Assembly (NCBI RefSeq): GCF_018687715.1
Contig: NC_056760.1
Coordinates: forward strand, 35,912,001-35,976,000
DNA length: 64,000 nucleotides
DNA from: Carya illinoinensis
Lineage: Eukaryota > Streptophyta > Magnoliopsida > Fagales > Juglandaceae
Direction: 5' to 3'
Made by a program: the position numbers and the translations under genes. The notes beneath the pieces are model-generated. The model made no database searches, was not told the origin of the DNA, and worked only from the letters and a program-made list of their open reading frames with translations. This document shows, piece by piece, positions 1-11,419 of this stretch; within the stretch, counting starts at the first letter, position 1; the number at the start of each line of letters is the position of its first letter.

Positions 1-3000
1 CGAATTACTTGTTTAATAATTGACTTATATTGGGTTAATTTAGGCACGATTTGTTTAACCTGTTTTGTATAAATAAGTGGAGCTGATCCATATATTTATT
101 TTTTAATCTATTGTATATATAATACAAGGATAACTATATAAACCATTCATAATTATAATTAGATTTATGATAAAATATTTTATCAACAATATTCAAATCA
201 ATAAGATATAAGAGAATTAATATTCTCATAAACTAAAATTACATTAAAAAAATTTAATAATTTAAGATCTTAAGTAGTTAAATAATAATATTAATATTAC
301 ATCCTAACAATAATAAAGACATATAAAACAAAACATTTATATAATTAAAAATTAAATTTATTCATTTTATACATCGGCGGAACCATGTTTTCCTCTAATT
401 TTTTTAAGTTTTCTAAAATCTGTTTATACATAGAAATGTCTCTCTCCAATTTTTTTTATATGTTCCTTTAATTTCTATATATCATCTATTTACTATAATG
501 TGGTTCCTTCAAAATTAATTTCTTTGCACCTAATAATTAATTATTTCAATTTAATAGGTAAATTCTAAAAAGCTTAAAAGTAAAATTAAATGTATGAGAT
601 TAAAAAACTATTAATATGGATTCCAAACTTCTTGAGTAAACTATTCTAAGCTTCTTATTATGAAATTCAAAGTGAAATAAACATTTTTTCTCCTTTAGGA
701 TTTTATTAAGTAAGAAAAAATTTATTTGAGACCTCAGTTGTAGCATTATGTACTAAATATGGCACCAAAATATCCAAATTTTACATAAATTTGTATAAAT
801 TAGCTTCCATATTAGAATGAAAAATGAGTTTATGAAAGATCACCTATTAGTTTTTATTGAGAATAAAATTTTTAAAAATATCTTTACAAAAATGATAATG
901 AATGAATTTTTTGATTTGGAAATGAGAAATTCTACTTATCAAATTTCAAAAATAACTTCGTTGAAAAACTTCGTCAATCCAGTTTTAGTGAGTTCGCTAC
1001 TTTCACAAAATTCCAAAAAATTAACCTAATATTTTTTTTTCTTGAAGATTTAAGAAAATCTCACGAAAATTGGAAGGTATAACCTATGTGCATACATAAT
1101 CACAATTGGTAACTTTAAAACTTATTTCATATGTCTATTTCTTTAGTACACTGTACATCAAAAGATTCAAATCCCATTAATGCATTTCCACTCGAATTGA
1201 TTCAAGATATGAACTACTTTAGAGAATTTTATGTAATTAGTTTCTGAATTTACTTTTATGAAATCTCTTTGTGAGTATCACTTCTTATTATAAATGTCCC
1301 CTAAAGCGAAAAACTTACCCTTTAAGACTAATTATATATACTGCCTAAACACAGATGGAGATATATATACTCTACTTTTTCAACCCAAAAACTTTATATA
1401 TATATATATATGGGGCATTATAACCTTTTTACAGTAACTCGTGCATACCCAACATTTGTACACTTGTAATCCTTCCAGGCTTAGGCTACAACTATTCAGT
1501 ATTGACCCCACACGTGCAACATCTTTGTTAACATGGGACACAAACCATTTTATGTTCACACGTGAGATTTGGCCCTCAGCTGTGCAAAAGCCATGTTAGC
1601 CAAAGTGGGCAACACTCGCATCATCTTCTCGATGATAATGTCTGAGGGCTCTGCTCAAGGGAGTGACAAGAGGAGCCCATCATTCCTTCATAAGTTTGTC
1701 AATATATAGGTTTTTTGGTCTATGCGAAGCAAAGGATCATCATCGTTCTTTCCATTCGTTTTATGCTCCTCCCACACGTACGTACAGTACGGTACACCTT
1801 AGACTTAGACCCCAATATATATACATATTTATATGGTTGTTATGACCATCCTATTCAGTTTCCACTTCTTATGCTCCCTTTACCAGAGGAAGACACCTGT
1901 AAGGCTTGTCTGCTCTTCCCCAATTACAGGGGTTCTTCGGGTCCATTTCATGGGAGACAATCTCAGAAATCCTTTCTTAAGGTGTCGAGTTCATCTGTGT
2001 TATAATTATGTGTAGGGGATCGGGATGCATCCAGTTGAGTTCGAGCGATTAGTGAATCTTGATCCAGTTTAAATTTTATTAGAAAACGGTTCGAGTTGGG
2101 ATATGTTATCGAGTTATATATATATTTTGATACAAAGGGTGGGGGTTTATATTGAGTTATATTTTATGTCTACAAGCAACTAGTTTAATATTCAAAGGAG
2201 TTCGAGCTTATTTACAAGTTGTTTTTATTTAAATATAAATAAATTATTTTATAAATTTTGACAAACTAACATTTACTTTGCTAGTATCTTTCTAAAGTTC
2301 ATATATACATTTATTAATTGTTATATTAATAATGATTTAAGTAACATGTTTAGTATTATGATCACAATTTTCCCTAATCTCTAAAAATATTTTTTTATTA
2401 TAAATATATAATTATTGTAGAAAGTAATTTATATGAAATTATTCGAGTTTATACGTGTTTATACAAGTAAAGTCTTATCGAGTTTTATATAAGTTGTATC
2501 GTTTAACAATCGAACGTAATTTTGTATTCATACATGACTCCTTTAATAAATGAGTTCTAGCCGAATTCGAATTTGATTCAGCTGATCTCGAATAATATTA
2601 TTCGAGTAATATTATTTATTCACAGCCTTAGTTATGGGAGAAGCTCATTTGTGCTATTATCAAAAAGCTACTTTGAGCAAAATTGTAAGGATGATATACT
2701 AAACACTCTAAATAAGTGGGTTCAACTGATGAAATTTTGACTTGTTTGGTTACACAGTTTAGATAAGATGAGATGAGATATTTTGTTAAAAGTTGAATAA
2801 AATATTATTATAATATAATTTTTTAATATTAATTTTATTTTGAGATTTGAAAATATTGAATTGTTTATTATATTTTGTGTGAAAATTTAAAAAAATTGTA
2901 ATAATTAGATGAGATAAGATAATTAATGAGGGTGAAATATATGGGTTTGAACAGACCTCTACTTTGATACTATCACACAATTTTGTTAGATTCGAGATTC

Positions 3001-3370
3001 CGGGATATAGAACATAAAAAATGGGTTGAAATTCAGAGTCTCTTCAAATTAAAATAGCTAATAGACAGTAAAAACAGAGAATGAGGAGATTGGAGAATGG
3101 ACTTGGGAATGGCTAAGAAATTCCAAGCTTGGGTAGTCTTTGTAAATCAGCTTTGAGTCACTTAGTTCAGTAGGTCATCACAATAGATTTACCTTGCTGA
3201 GAAGCCTGTAAATCAGATTTTATCAGGTTAGAAATGCGAGACGTGTCACCCATGTCAAGGAAAAAGAGAGGCTGTTTCTGTACAAGAAAAATGTTGTCAT
3301 ATGCAGATATGGCGACTGTTTCCTAAAATATCAACCTTGTTCTTGAAATATATCCTTATTTTCATCAGTT
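1..3370. other. AT-rich intergenic region without a supported gene
   Basis: This stretch is strongly AT-rich and holds only short open frames (for example 817-1029 and 1663-2015) with no recognisable domain, codon bias or splice structure. A TA dinucleotide run lies near 1393-1411. CACGTG-type motifs occur near 1510 and 1559, but no gene starts nearby. A copy of a dispersed AT-rich repeat occupies about 2744-2930 and is listed separately. Confidence 0.6.
2744..2930 (+). repeat. Dispersed AT-rich repeat family A, copy 1
   Basis: The copy starts with a GTTTGG...GATGAGATGAGAT segment, passes through TTGAATAAAATATTAT and ATTTTGAGATTTGAAAA blocks, and ends near GTAATAATTAGATGAGATAAG. The same order of blocks recurs at about 42432-42660, partly at 52795-52925, and in reverse orientation around 29583-30050. 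It is short, non-coding and dispersed, so it behaves like a MITE or other non-autonomous repeat. I could not define its termini exactly. Confidence 0.6.
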
Positions 3371-3458
3371 TTGTCAGCAACTAAACAGTTACATGACAAT
3401 TCTGCCTTTTTGCATGTGATCCAAGTAACAAGTATTGATGGATACGCCCCCTCAGCAG

Positions 3459-3468
3459 TATATAAATA
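3459..3468 (+). promoter_or_regulatory. TATA box of the small basic protein gene
   Basis: TATATAAATA lies about 160 bases upstream of the ATG at 3625. It is followed by a pyrimidine-rich leader (about 3488-3560), as is usual for plant 5' leaders. Spacing and composition fit a core promoter for the gene downstream. Confidence 0.6.
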
Positions 3469-3624
3469 TGGGGCAGTGGCACATCATTCTCCCTCCCTCT
3501 ACGCTCACTTTCTTCTTCACCAAACCAAACTTGTTTTTCTTTCGTCCTATTTTGCTTTCAAATACAGGCTCTTTTGGCTCTTGTTTAGTCATTTCAGAGT
3601 TCGGAACTCCTCAACTCAGCAAAA

Positions 3625-3816
3625 ATGGATACAAAAACTGCAACAGCCCGGAACGCTAGGCTTCCTCCAAAGAGAGGTCAGATCAAAGTGAGAATAATTT
3701 CCAAGTTCGTGAAGATGGTAGTCGGAGCAGCTTCAAAAGCAGTAAGAGGACTGGGAAGAAAGAAAAGGGTAATAGGGAAACCCAAACTCCACAACGATAA
3801 GGCTCCAAGCACATGA
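3625..3816 (+). CDS. Small basic plant protein of unknown function (63 aa)
   Basis: A 63-codon frame runs from an AAAAATGG start context to a TGA stop. The protein is rich in lysine and arginine. It carries a PPKRGQIKVRI segment near residues 14-24, then a short amphipathic stretch (about residues 25-45), and a basic GLGRKKR segment near residues 43-49. I see no signal peptide or membrane segment. I have a general recollection of short plant proteins with a conserved PP(K/R)RGQ(I/V)K segment and no assigned function, so I give no function. A TATA box at 3459-3468, a pyrimidine-rich leader and single-exon structure make this one of the few convincing host genes in the window. No neighbouring host gene lies within 5 kb. 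What would lower confidence is absence of transcripts or lack of conservation of the frame. Confidence 0.6.
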   Translation: MDTKTATARNARLPPKRGQIKVRIISKFVKMVVGAASKAVRGLGRKKRVIGKPKLHNDKAPST

Positions 3817-4004
3817 CTTACAAAAGGGCATTGTGATATCTAAAGCTAAGCTGAGATCATCAAAATAGCATCATTTCTCAAACATTGTTGTCCAGCTCTC
3901 TAAATTTGCAGTACTGATCCTATTATTTAGCTGCATTATTATATCAAGAATGTATTACTCGTGTAGGCTTGTGACAATGGCCATAGATTAATCATTATCA
4001 TACA

Positions 4005-4005
4005 C

Positions 4006-4048
<43 letters not shown>
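4005..4048. repeat. CT dinucleotide microsatellite
   Basis: A nearly pure CT run of about 44 bases with one TTT interruption, located about 190 bases past the stop codon of the small basic protein gene, probably in or just past its 3' untranslated region. Confidence 0.9.
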
Positions 4049-4924
4049 CCCATTTGATACTTATGGTTTTTCTTGCATATGTTGAAACATTCCATTCTCT
4101 GGTTGTTCAGAAGCAAAGCTTTATGCACGACATAAATATCTAGGTCTGGGTGTTATGACTTCATTATTTTGTTGTGAAGACCAAAAGATATCAATTATAT
4201 ATGAATTCTGTTTGTGGGAAAATGGCCTGATATTTGCATATAGCAGCAGAGCCTGCAGATGAGTAGACTGCTTTCCTTTTTTTTTTTTTTTTTTTTTTAT
4301 TATTTTTATATGTCCTCCTCATATCCTCTGTTTTTCTACTAATATTTTGTGCACCATATGATTGCTACAATTTGGACAAAAACCCATCGCTCTGACCAAA
4401 GCAAAGAACATGTGGACCAATCCCTTATGTTTGGTGTTGGCCATGATAGTCAATAGACCAATTGATGGTGAAGGTGAAACCCAACAATTAATGGCATTTA
4501 ATCAGGGAATAAATTACCCTGTATTGAAAAGGAAATATAGTTTACTTATTATAGGCTTTCAACAACAACAAAGAATTTTGTGCAGAAATTCTAGCTTTTG
4601 ATTTGTATTTCATATAGATATATGGTTTTCAGAGTCAACCAACTAGTAATTGGGGCCATTGGGCATTAAGATAAACTTGGATTATGAAATCATACTACCC
4701 AAAACAAACAAAAAAGGAAGATGAAGATGAAATTTAAAATTTGATTATGTTTTCCATGATATTGACACTTCTTCCCCCAAGCAAATGAAAAACACGACCT
4801 TCTGATAAACACATAAATGCCCACTTCTCTAATCCTAATTACAAGCTATAAGTTAAATCAAAATATAGATGTTTGAGGCTCTCATAATTGAAGAATGTCC
4901 ATCCAATAACCCATTATACACAAG

Positions 4925-5150
4925 AGTAGAGCTAGTGTGCTGCTTGTAGCTGACCGCTGCAAATGATAGCTAGTGTAAAACTAGTGTTTTTTTATCTAAT
5001 TTTTTTTATTATTTTTAAATATTTTTAAAAAATATAAAAAATACATCAATACATTAAAAATCACTTTCTTAATTATTAAATAAAAATAAATAAATAAATT
5101 TCACCTGGCAGTCAAATGAAACGATTGGGCGGCCAACTAATTTTTTCCTA
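4925..5150. repeat. Dispersed AT-rich repeat family B, copy 1
   Basis: A GC-moderate rim (AGCTGACCGCTGC) is followed by a long A/T core with TTAATTATTAAATAA-like and TTTTTTATTATTTTTAAATATTTTTAAAAAATA-type sequence, and then by a second rim. The same plan is seen at about 6350-6550, 8215-8365 and 29640-29870. It looks like a MITE-type non-coding repeat. Borders are approximate. Confidence 0.5.
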
Positions 5151-6349
5151 TACACAATTCTAAGCCATTACTTTTTGCCTCTTGGGAGAGAGAAAAAGTG
5201 CTTAATCAACCATGTGATCATCGCAAAACAATTTTTTTTTTTTAACTTAAAAGAAACATTTGGGACCACAAAGCATGAATATGTTTTTCTTCTGCCCTAC
5301 ATTTGTGTCAGTCTTACCTTATCTGATATGGGTCTCACTATTAGCAAGCAAGCATGAAGAAGCACTAATTAAGGAGCCAAAAACAACAATATTATTGTCA
5401 TTACCCTGTGAAAGTGTTGGTACCGTACCATACTTCTTGTAACCCTTATTAAGGATCGTGCACTGTTGGTAAATTTGTTTCAGGCCATTGGCTTGAGGTG
5501 GGGTTTCTGCTCTCCCTCTCTCTCTCTCCGAACATAAGAATGAAACCCCAATTGTACAAAACTAGGAATGATACTAAATAAACAAACAACAAAGGATTCC
5601 CTCTCCATTTCACTTTAAATTGACAGTTAGTATCTATTTAGTTTAAAATATGATATATTTTAATTATTGCACTTGTTGATTGATCATCAAAATATTCTCA
5701 TATTTTATACTAAATAAATACTATTAATAATAAGGGGGATTCTCTAGTGTCATACTAGAACTCATTCAGATGGGGTTGCTCGCTTTGACCTTGTCCTGTA
5801 TGTAAAATAATCACTTGTCATAAAAGTTTAAACTGATAATATATATATATATATATATAGATTTTTTCATATATTTTATATCCTAATACTCTCTTTTATG
5901 TGTGGGTCAGATTTTTCTACAATAAGTGAACCTAACACATAAAATATTTAATTAAATGAGATTGAGTATAGAATCAAGGTTTGAACTCAGGACCTATGCT
6001 TTAATACTATTTAAAATTATCACTTGTCTAAAAATTTTAATCTAATAAATAAAGATATATTTTATTATATATTTTATATTTGCATACACATAAGCTTTTG
6101 GCTTTTAGCCAACCGACCATAATATCTCATATTTTACATTAAATGAATACTATCAAACAGGGTTCTCTTGTTCTACTAGAAAATATTGAAATAATGAGGT
6201 TGAAAAAGGGGCTTTATCCCTGTCCTATAGGCCCATAAGCTTTTCTTAATCCATGTATTAATGACCTAATGTTACTAATGGAGCACTGATGTTTTCCATT
6301 GACATCTACAACTCAATCCCATGAGGAAAATACTGCTCTTATTGCAGGG

Positions 6350-6550
6350 AGCTCTCGTTAGGAGCTCTGGTCATTTTATTTTTATTTTTTGTATTTAGTG
6401 ATTAAAAAATATTTTTTTAATTATATTATAATTTTTTTTTTTTTTTACTTTTATAAAAGAATATTAAAAATATTAAAAAAATACGTGTGAAAAGAAAAAT
6501 ATTCAAAATACACTAACGGGAGCCTATAGCCGTAGCTGTAGAGCCACCCA
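6350..6550. repeat. Dispersed AT-rich repeat family B, copy 2
   Basis: The copy has rims rich in GAGCTC and GGAGCC motifs (GGAGCTCTCGTTAGGAGCTC on the left, GGGAGCCTATAGCCG on the right) around an A/T core of about 150 bases. The rims are partly self-complementary, which suggests a foldback structure. Confidence 0.5.
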
Positions 6551-8214
6551 TCCCATATATCCCATGTATCAAACACGTGAGGTGATTAAGATACTACCAT
6601 TACACACTTTTACACAACAATCTAATTAAATATTAAATTTTCTTAAAAAGGTCCTTGGATTTTGTTTTGGTTTTGATGGGTTTGAATTAAAATATATTAT
6701 CTTATTATGAAATTACGAAATAATTATAAATGAGTTGTAACTCTATCGCCTGTAATTAATCAGATCGATAATGCATACATTCAACATCGGGCCTTTTTTG
6801 TGCCCTTTCACGTAAGGGTGATGTCCGATGCCCACGTTTGCCTAAGGAATATATATATTATATATATCAACAGGGTTGCTTCTGCTTTCTATTTGCAATC
6901 TCAGGTAGTTGGCTTATGCAAAAGAATTTTATTGCATGTTGGGTTAGAAGCAGACATGGCTGTCTCTTCTGGTCCCTGTAATGGTGTGTTTGTCCCCATC
7001 ACAAGTCATCTTTCATTCTTTGGACTCATATGCATACTTTTATGTTCGTTTTGGGAACCAGGCCACACTCGATGCTCTTTCGAGTTTTTTCAAAGTCTTT
7101 TGTCGAAACATTTAACAGCCCTCAAATACATCAGTTTCTGAAACCCATGTGAGTGCGGCTTTCCTTTTCTAGTGGAAGGGTGATTTCCCCTTCAATAATT
7201 GTGCGATATAAGTGAGGTTAGGAGTGGGGTCTGTGTGGGTAGGGCGGTTTCAGCTGAGTTTGAGTGATTGTCAGCAGTTCAATTTTAATATTGGTTTTAC
7301 TTTTATTTGAAGATGAGTTGAGTTCGAGGGTTTTTTTTTTTTTTAACTAATATTACGTACGGTTCTAAGATACGTAAGTTTCAAGTACTTCTTTTAAAAA
7401 GAAGTATAATTTATTATTAAAAAAATTATTTTTTTTATGTGAGTATTATATTTACCTACTTTTATCAAAAGGAATACGAAAGATTTGCACACTCTAGAAC
7501 TGCAAATATCATTTATCTTTTTATTAAGTTTAATTTTGTATTCATGAACAACTCATTTAATAATAAAAATAAATTCTAATTTATTCACGAGCTACTTTTT
7601 ATTAAGCTAATATTATATTTTCACTAATAAATTTTGATTCTCTGCTAATGTTTATGATGTTCATATATACGTATCAATAATTATATTTGTAAGGATTCAG
7701 GTGACACATTTAGTATTAGGAACTTAACTTCTCGGAATCTTTTTAAATATTAAAAGCATTCTCATTATAATTTTATAAATATAGAAATAATACTATAAAA
7801 TGTAACAATTACAAAATTATTCAAGCAAAGATGGAGGAGAGTAAGACATGTCTGAAATGGCAGTTCATCATCTAGTGATAATGGGCCACAACAAAGGCCA
7901 TACGCTTCACACAGGCATTTTAGTGTCGGGGGTTAACTTTTAAGTTCTGACAATTCTTGCTCACCTTTACTTTTAACGAGATAATGCACCTGGGGAAGTA
8001 GAGACTTTTAGCCCTTTTTCACCTTTTTTGGGCCAAAAGATGCTCTCCCGGATGCAACTCTCTTCCAAGAACACTTTCCTACTTACCAACGACGTGGAGA
8101 CTTGACAAAACATGCATAGGAATATAGGTAGATGAACAGAAAGCATGAAGATATAAACGAGCCTAGATAGTCTATTAGAAGAAGCATAAACCACAATAAT
8201 AATAATAGGCTTCT

Positions 8215-8365
8215 ACCCTTTTTATTTTTTATTTTTTGTTTACTTAATAGTTAAGAAAGTAATTATTAGTGATGTATATTTTTTTCATTTTTTCTTAATA
8301 ATTAAGGATATTAAAAAAATACTTAAAAGAAAATAATAAAAATAAATAAAAATTTCAAATACACT
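8215..8365. repeat. Dispersed AT-rich repeat family B, copy 3 (core)
   Basis: The A/T core with TTACTTAATAGTTAAG and TTAATAATTAAGGATATT segments and the CAAATACACTA end block are present. The GC-richer rims seen in copies 2 and 4 are weak here. Confidence 0.4.
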
Positions 8366-8924
8366 AAAGTAGTAAAAAGGTGATAAAAGGGTAATAAGTG
8401 TATCATCATCCTAAACTCAAAGGATAAGTAGTTGTATGCTTCAAGCCTTCGATCAATTCCCTAGAAAACTACTGAGTGATAAATCACTCTCCCAAGTACC
8501 TAACCTCTCTTCCTACTCTAGGTAAAGGAAATGGTCCAGGAAACGAAATACAACCTGCAAGAGAGCCCTATCTTTGAGCAAAAACAGTGCAATAGTCCCA
8601 AAGCAAACCTGATTTACTCAAAGCTAGCCTATAATCATCATTGTTTTGGTATGTATAAATTTTATAAATAAAAAGGTTGGTATAGTCCAAGTATACAGGA
8701 TCATGCATACAAGAGGAAGGGTGTATAATCATTTTGATTCTTATTGACTTGATAATAAGGATACTGACAACTTTAACTAACTTCGGTAGCATGGAAACCT
8801 CGCCTTTTAACTTACCAGGCCCGTTGAAATTACCATTATGAGGTTGTCAGGACCGGGGGCTTTATTTTGTGGTAGCTGCACAACCTCAAAGATGCACGTC
8901 CAGACTAAGTTTGGACTCTCGGGA

Positions 8925-8986
8925 TCAAGTATGATTGCCTGGCTCTTGAATTTGGTGTGATGTCTTTAATAAGCTTGCTTCTAACT
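8925..8986 (-). pseudogene. CCCH pseudogene, distal piece of last coding exon with the stop codon
   Basis: Read on the minus strand this 62-base piece continues the ...LNEL end of the piece at 18936-19043 with EASLLKTSHQIQEPGNHT and a TGA stop at 8925-8927, which fits the family's carboxyl end. It is separated from the rest of its exon by the 9949 bp copia element. Bases 8982-8986 (TAACT) are the left copy of that element's target-site duplication. Confidence 0.85.
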
Positions 8987-9876
8987 TGAAATTCCCAACG
9001 TACCCCTGTAAAATTACGAAATTGTCTATCAATTTTTTTGAACAAATAAGTTAGATCTCAATTATCAAGATTATGATACGAATCAAATACTTTAAAATAA
9101 ATGATCAAACTTGCAAGACACAACGATTGGTTACGAAGGGAAACCTTTTAAAGAACTCTTTAAAGGTAAAACCCTACGGGGCAGCCAAACCCAGGAAAGT
9201 CAATCTTATTATTTGAAGAACAATTACAAGCAATAATCAATTACAAAACCTTTGCAATTCGACTCTCTTACTTGCCTAGACAAACGACCCATTTGTCTTC
9301 TACCACAGTAGCAGCCAGAACCTCTGGCGATCTTCAAATGTTGACTTCCCTTTTGTAACTCCAGAGGCTGAAATCCAATCGATATTGCTTCACCCTCAAA
9401 GCACGATCACACACAAGAAGATATGAAAAATCCCATGAAAATTCTCAAGTGAATTTTCTCTCATAAACGCTCAGAATCTCCTCTCTAAAATTCGTGGCTT
9501 AAAGTCCTTGAGAAGATACAAAACCGAATCCCTTTAAATAGAAAGTCTGGAAAGAGTTCTAGTCGCAGTAGGACTCTGCTGACGGTTAGCAACAGACGCG
9601 AAAACGCGTCCCGACGGACTGCTAACATTTCGTGATAACTTCTTCTGTTATAGACTAAACTCTGTTCAGATTTCTTCTGGATAAGTGCAAAACTATCAGA
9701 ACTCGATTTTGACTTCAGGGACTTATCTAAACAACTCCTAAAACTTCTAGATAGACTCAGCATTGTTTAGATATAAATCAATAATTATTTTTACATTCAT
9801 CCAACAATAATACATAATATGATAAGATAAGCCTTATCATTTACTCATCTAATCCTAGCCAATTTCTGCCTTTACA
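8987..9876 (-). repeat. 3' LTR of Sirevirus-like copia element
   Basis: This is the downstream LTR in element orientation, 890 bases, with TG at its left and CA at its right end on the plus strand. It abuts a polypurine tract at 9879-9888. The open frame at 9485-9763 inside it has a counterpart in the other LTR and is a by-product of the repeat, not a gene. Confidence 0.95.
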
Positions 9877-9878
9877 AT

Positions 9879-9888
9879 CTCCCCCTTT
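9879..9888 (-). other. Polypurine tract of Sirevirus-like element
   Basis: On the minus strand AAAGGGGGAG sits two bases before the 3' LTR, the normal position of the plus-strand primer for LTR retrotransposons. Confidence 0.85.
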
Positions 9889-10138
9889 GGCGGATTGATG
9901 ACGAAACCAGTTTGATGAATGTAAATTCCCTGAAAATATGTTAATTATCAAATCACAAAAAATATAGAAGATTATAAAGAGTTGTGATTTAACAAAACAG
10001 AATTGACAGTTATCCTAATCAAAACACATGTCAAATTGTATCTGCATTACAACCACATAAAAAAACTAAACTGGAAAACAGAAAAGTAACACGATAAAGT
10101 TTTTTTTTTTTTTTTTTTTTTTTCAGTTGTGTCATTGT

Positions 10139-10190
10139 CCTCCCCCTTTGATGATGCTGCTCCCCCTTAAACTTTTCTCCCCTTTTTTGT
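10139..10190 (-). other. Additional polypurine-tract-like motifs
   Basis: On the minus strand three more purine blocks of the type (A)nGGGG(G)AG lie at about 10176-10186, 10159-10168 and 10139-10149, upstream of the tract that borders the LTR. Multiple such tracts are a known hallmark of Sireviruses. Their use as primers here is inferred. Confidence 0.6.
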
Positions 10191-10210
10191 CAACAATCAG
10201 CCATGGAGAT

Positions 10211-11394
10211 TTATATTTCACCGTCAGAATCAGCTACACTTGCCATAATATGTTGCACATCCAAAGAAAGTTGAACTAGGCGATCATTTGCTTGCACACA
10301 ATCAGAGCGAACCGTAGCCAATTGTTGCTCCAACTTGGACTGACTGGCTTCCCACTTAGCTGTGAAGCCATCAATCTTCTGAGATAACAAGGAAATTTGT
10401 TCAAGAACTTGAGAGATGGGGATGGAAGGTTCAGGTGGAGAGGATGCTGACTCAGTAGTGAGGGGGCGCTTCTTAGTGATGACAGCCTCTGATTTAACCA
10501 ATGTTAAGGCTGAAATAGGCCCTGGCAGCTTCATGGTAGGTTCATTTGCTCGAACTGGAACGTTTGCAATCATGGCCAATTTAGTAATTAGACTTCCAAA
10601 TGGGAGATTTAACTCTTTTTCCACATGTGAATGATAAACAATATCAATGACATGCCGTGAAAAAGCAATAGACACACCAGTAGCAAGAGCATACATAAAA
10701 TAAGCTCTCTCTAGAGAAACTTCTGTGTGACGACTAATAGGCCAGAGATTGGTCAAGACAATTTTGGCCAGGAGCCGATACTGAGGGAGCATATTGTGAA
10801 GAGACAGTCTGTGCGTTTTGGCAGTCCATTTGGGGCCAGTGGGACCAACAAACAGATTTCGCATCGCAGTCTTGGTTGGGGCTCCCATGCCCTTATATGG
10901 GTATAGAGGGGATTCCACCTCAGGAATAGTAAATAGATTTCGGAGAATAGCAGGAGATACCTCAATTTGAATCCCTCGAACAGTAGAGATGATGCTATGA
11001 TCATCTAAATTGAAGTGAGCGATATTGGAATAAAATTCCCGGACAACCTCGACGCAAGGTGTAGGAAGGGCATGAGTGAGCTTCTCCCATCCTCTTTCAA
11101 TGAATATACGGTGGATAATTTGGAAGTCATATTTATGTTTACCTCCCGTTCACCCAAGACGGGTCTCTTGGAGAAGGTATTCCTATAGGCATTCTCGGCT
11201 TCAATGGATGTGAAGCAATCAGGAGGTGCTTCTGTGGGCATAGGCATAGATGGAGATGGAGATGGAGATGGAGGAGGGGCTGAAGTGTCTCCTAACTGCA
11301 TTGGTTCAAGTGAAGGGACATCCTCACTTGAGGAGTGCTTGGATGGTACAGGAGGGGTAATCTTTTTGCGCTTTGCCCGTTCTTTGAATCTCAT
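10211..11394 (-). pseudogene. Envelope-like/third frame of Sirevirus element (one frameshift)
   Basis: The frame begins at an ATG at 11394 with a basic stretch, continues through a proline/serine-rich segment, and reaches an FTSIEAENAY...R block near 11200-11160. That block is typical of plant retroelement envelope-like or 'putative plant transposon protein' frames found after RNase H. Near 11150 the coding sense moves to another frame, which stays open down to the stop at 10211 and includes a carboxyl coiled-coil-like stretch (about 10400-10240). Together it would be about 390 residues. The role of such proteins is unknown and I see no clear membrane anchor. The single frame change marks it as decayed or misassembled. 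Confidence 0.65.
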
Positions 11395-11419
11395 CTGAAT
11401 CAGTACAATAATCAAGTTT

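Larger units (their letters stand above)
4049..8924. other. Intergenic region with short repeats, no supported gene
   Basis: AT-rich sequence with a poly-T run at 4277-4298, an AT dinucleotide run near 5839-5860, and three copies of dispersed repeat family B (listed separately). The open frames present (such as 4362-4601, 6800-7141 and 7973-8194) have no recognisable motif. The last part, just below 8925, would be the 3' flank of the CCCH pseudogene on the minus strand. Confidence 0.5.

Noticed and set aside
1663..2015. Three overlapping frames of 60-96 codons
   Set aside because: No domain, no clear start context, and all three overlap in different frames without splice support.
9485..9763. 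92-codon frame duplicated at 18544-18822
   Set aside because: Both copies are inside the 890-base LTRs; the duplication comes from the LTR pair, not from a gene family.
10416..10634. Plus-strand frame of 72 codons, and 11204-11398 glycine-rich frame
   Set aside because: Both are antisense shadows of the envelope-like coding region on the minus strand.
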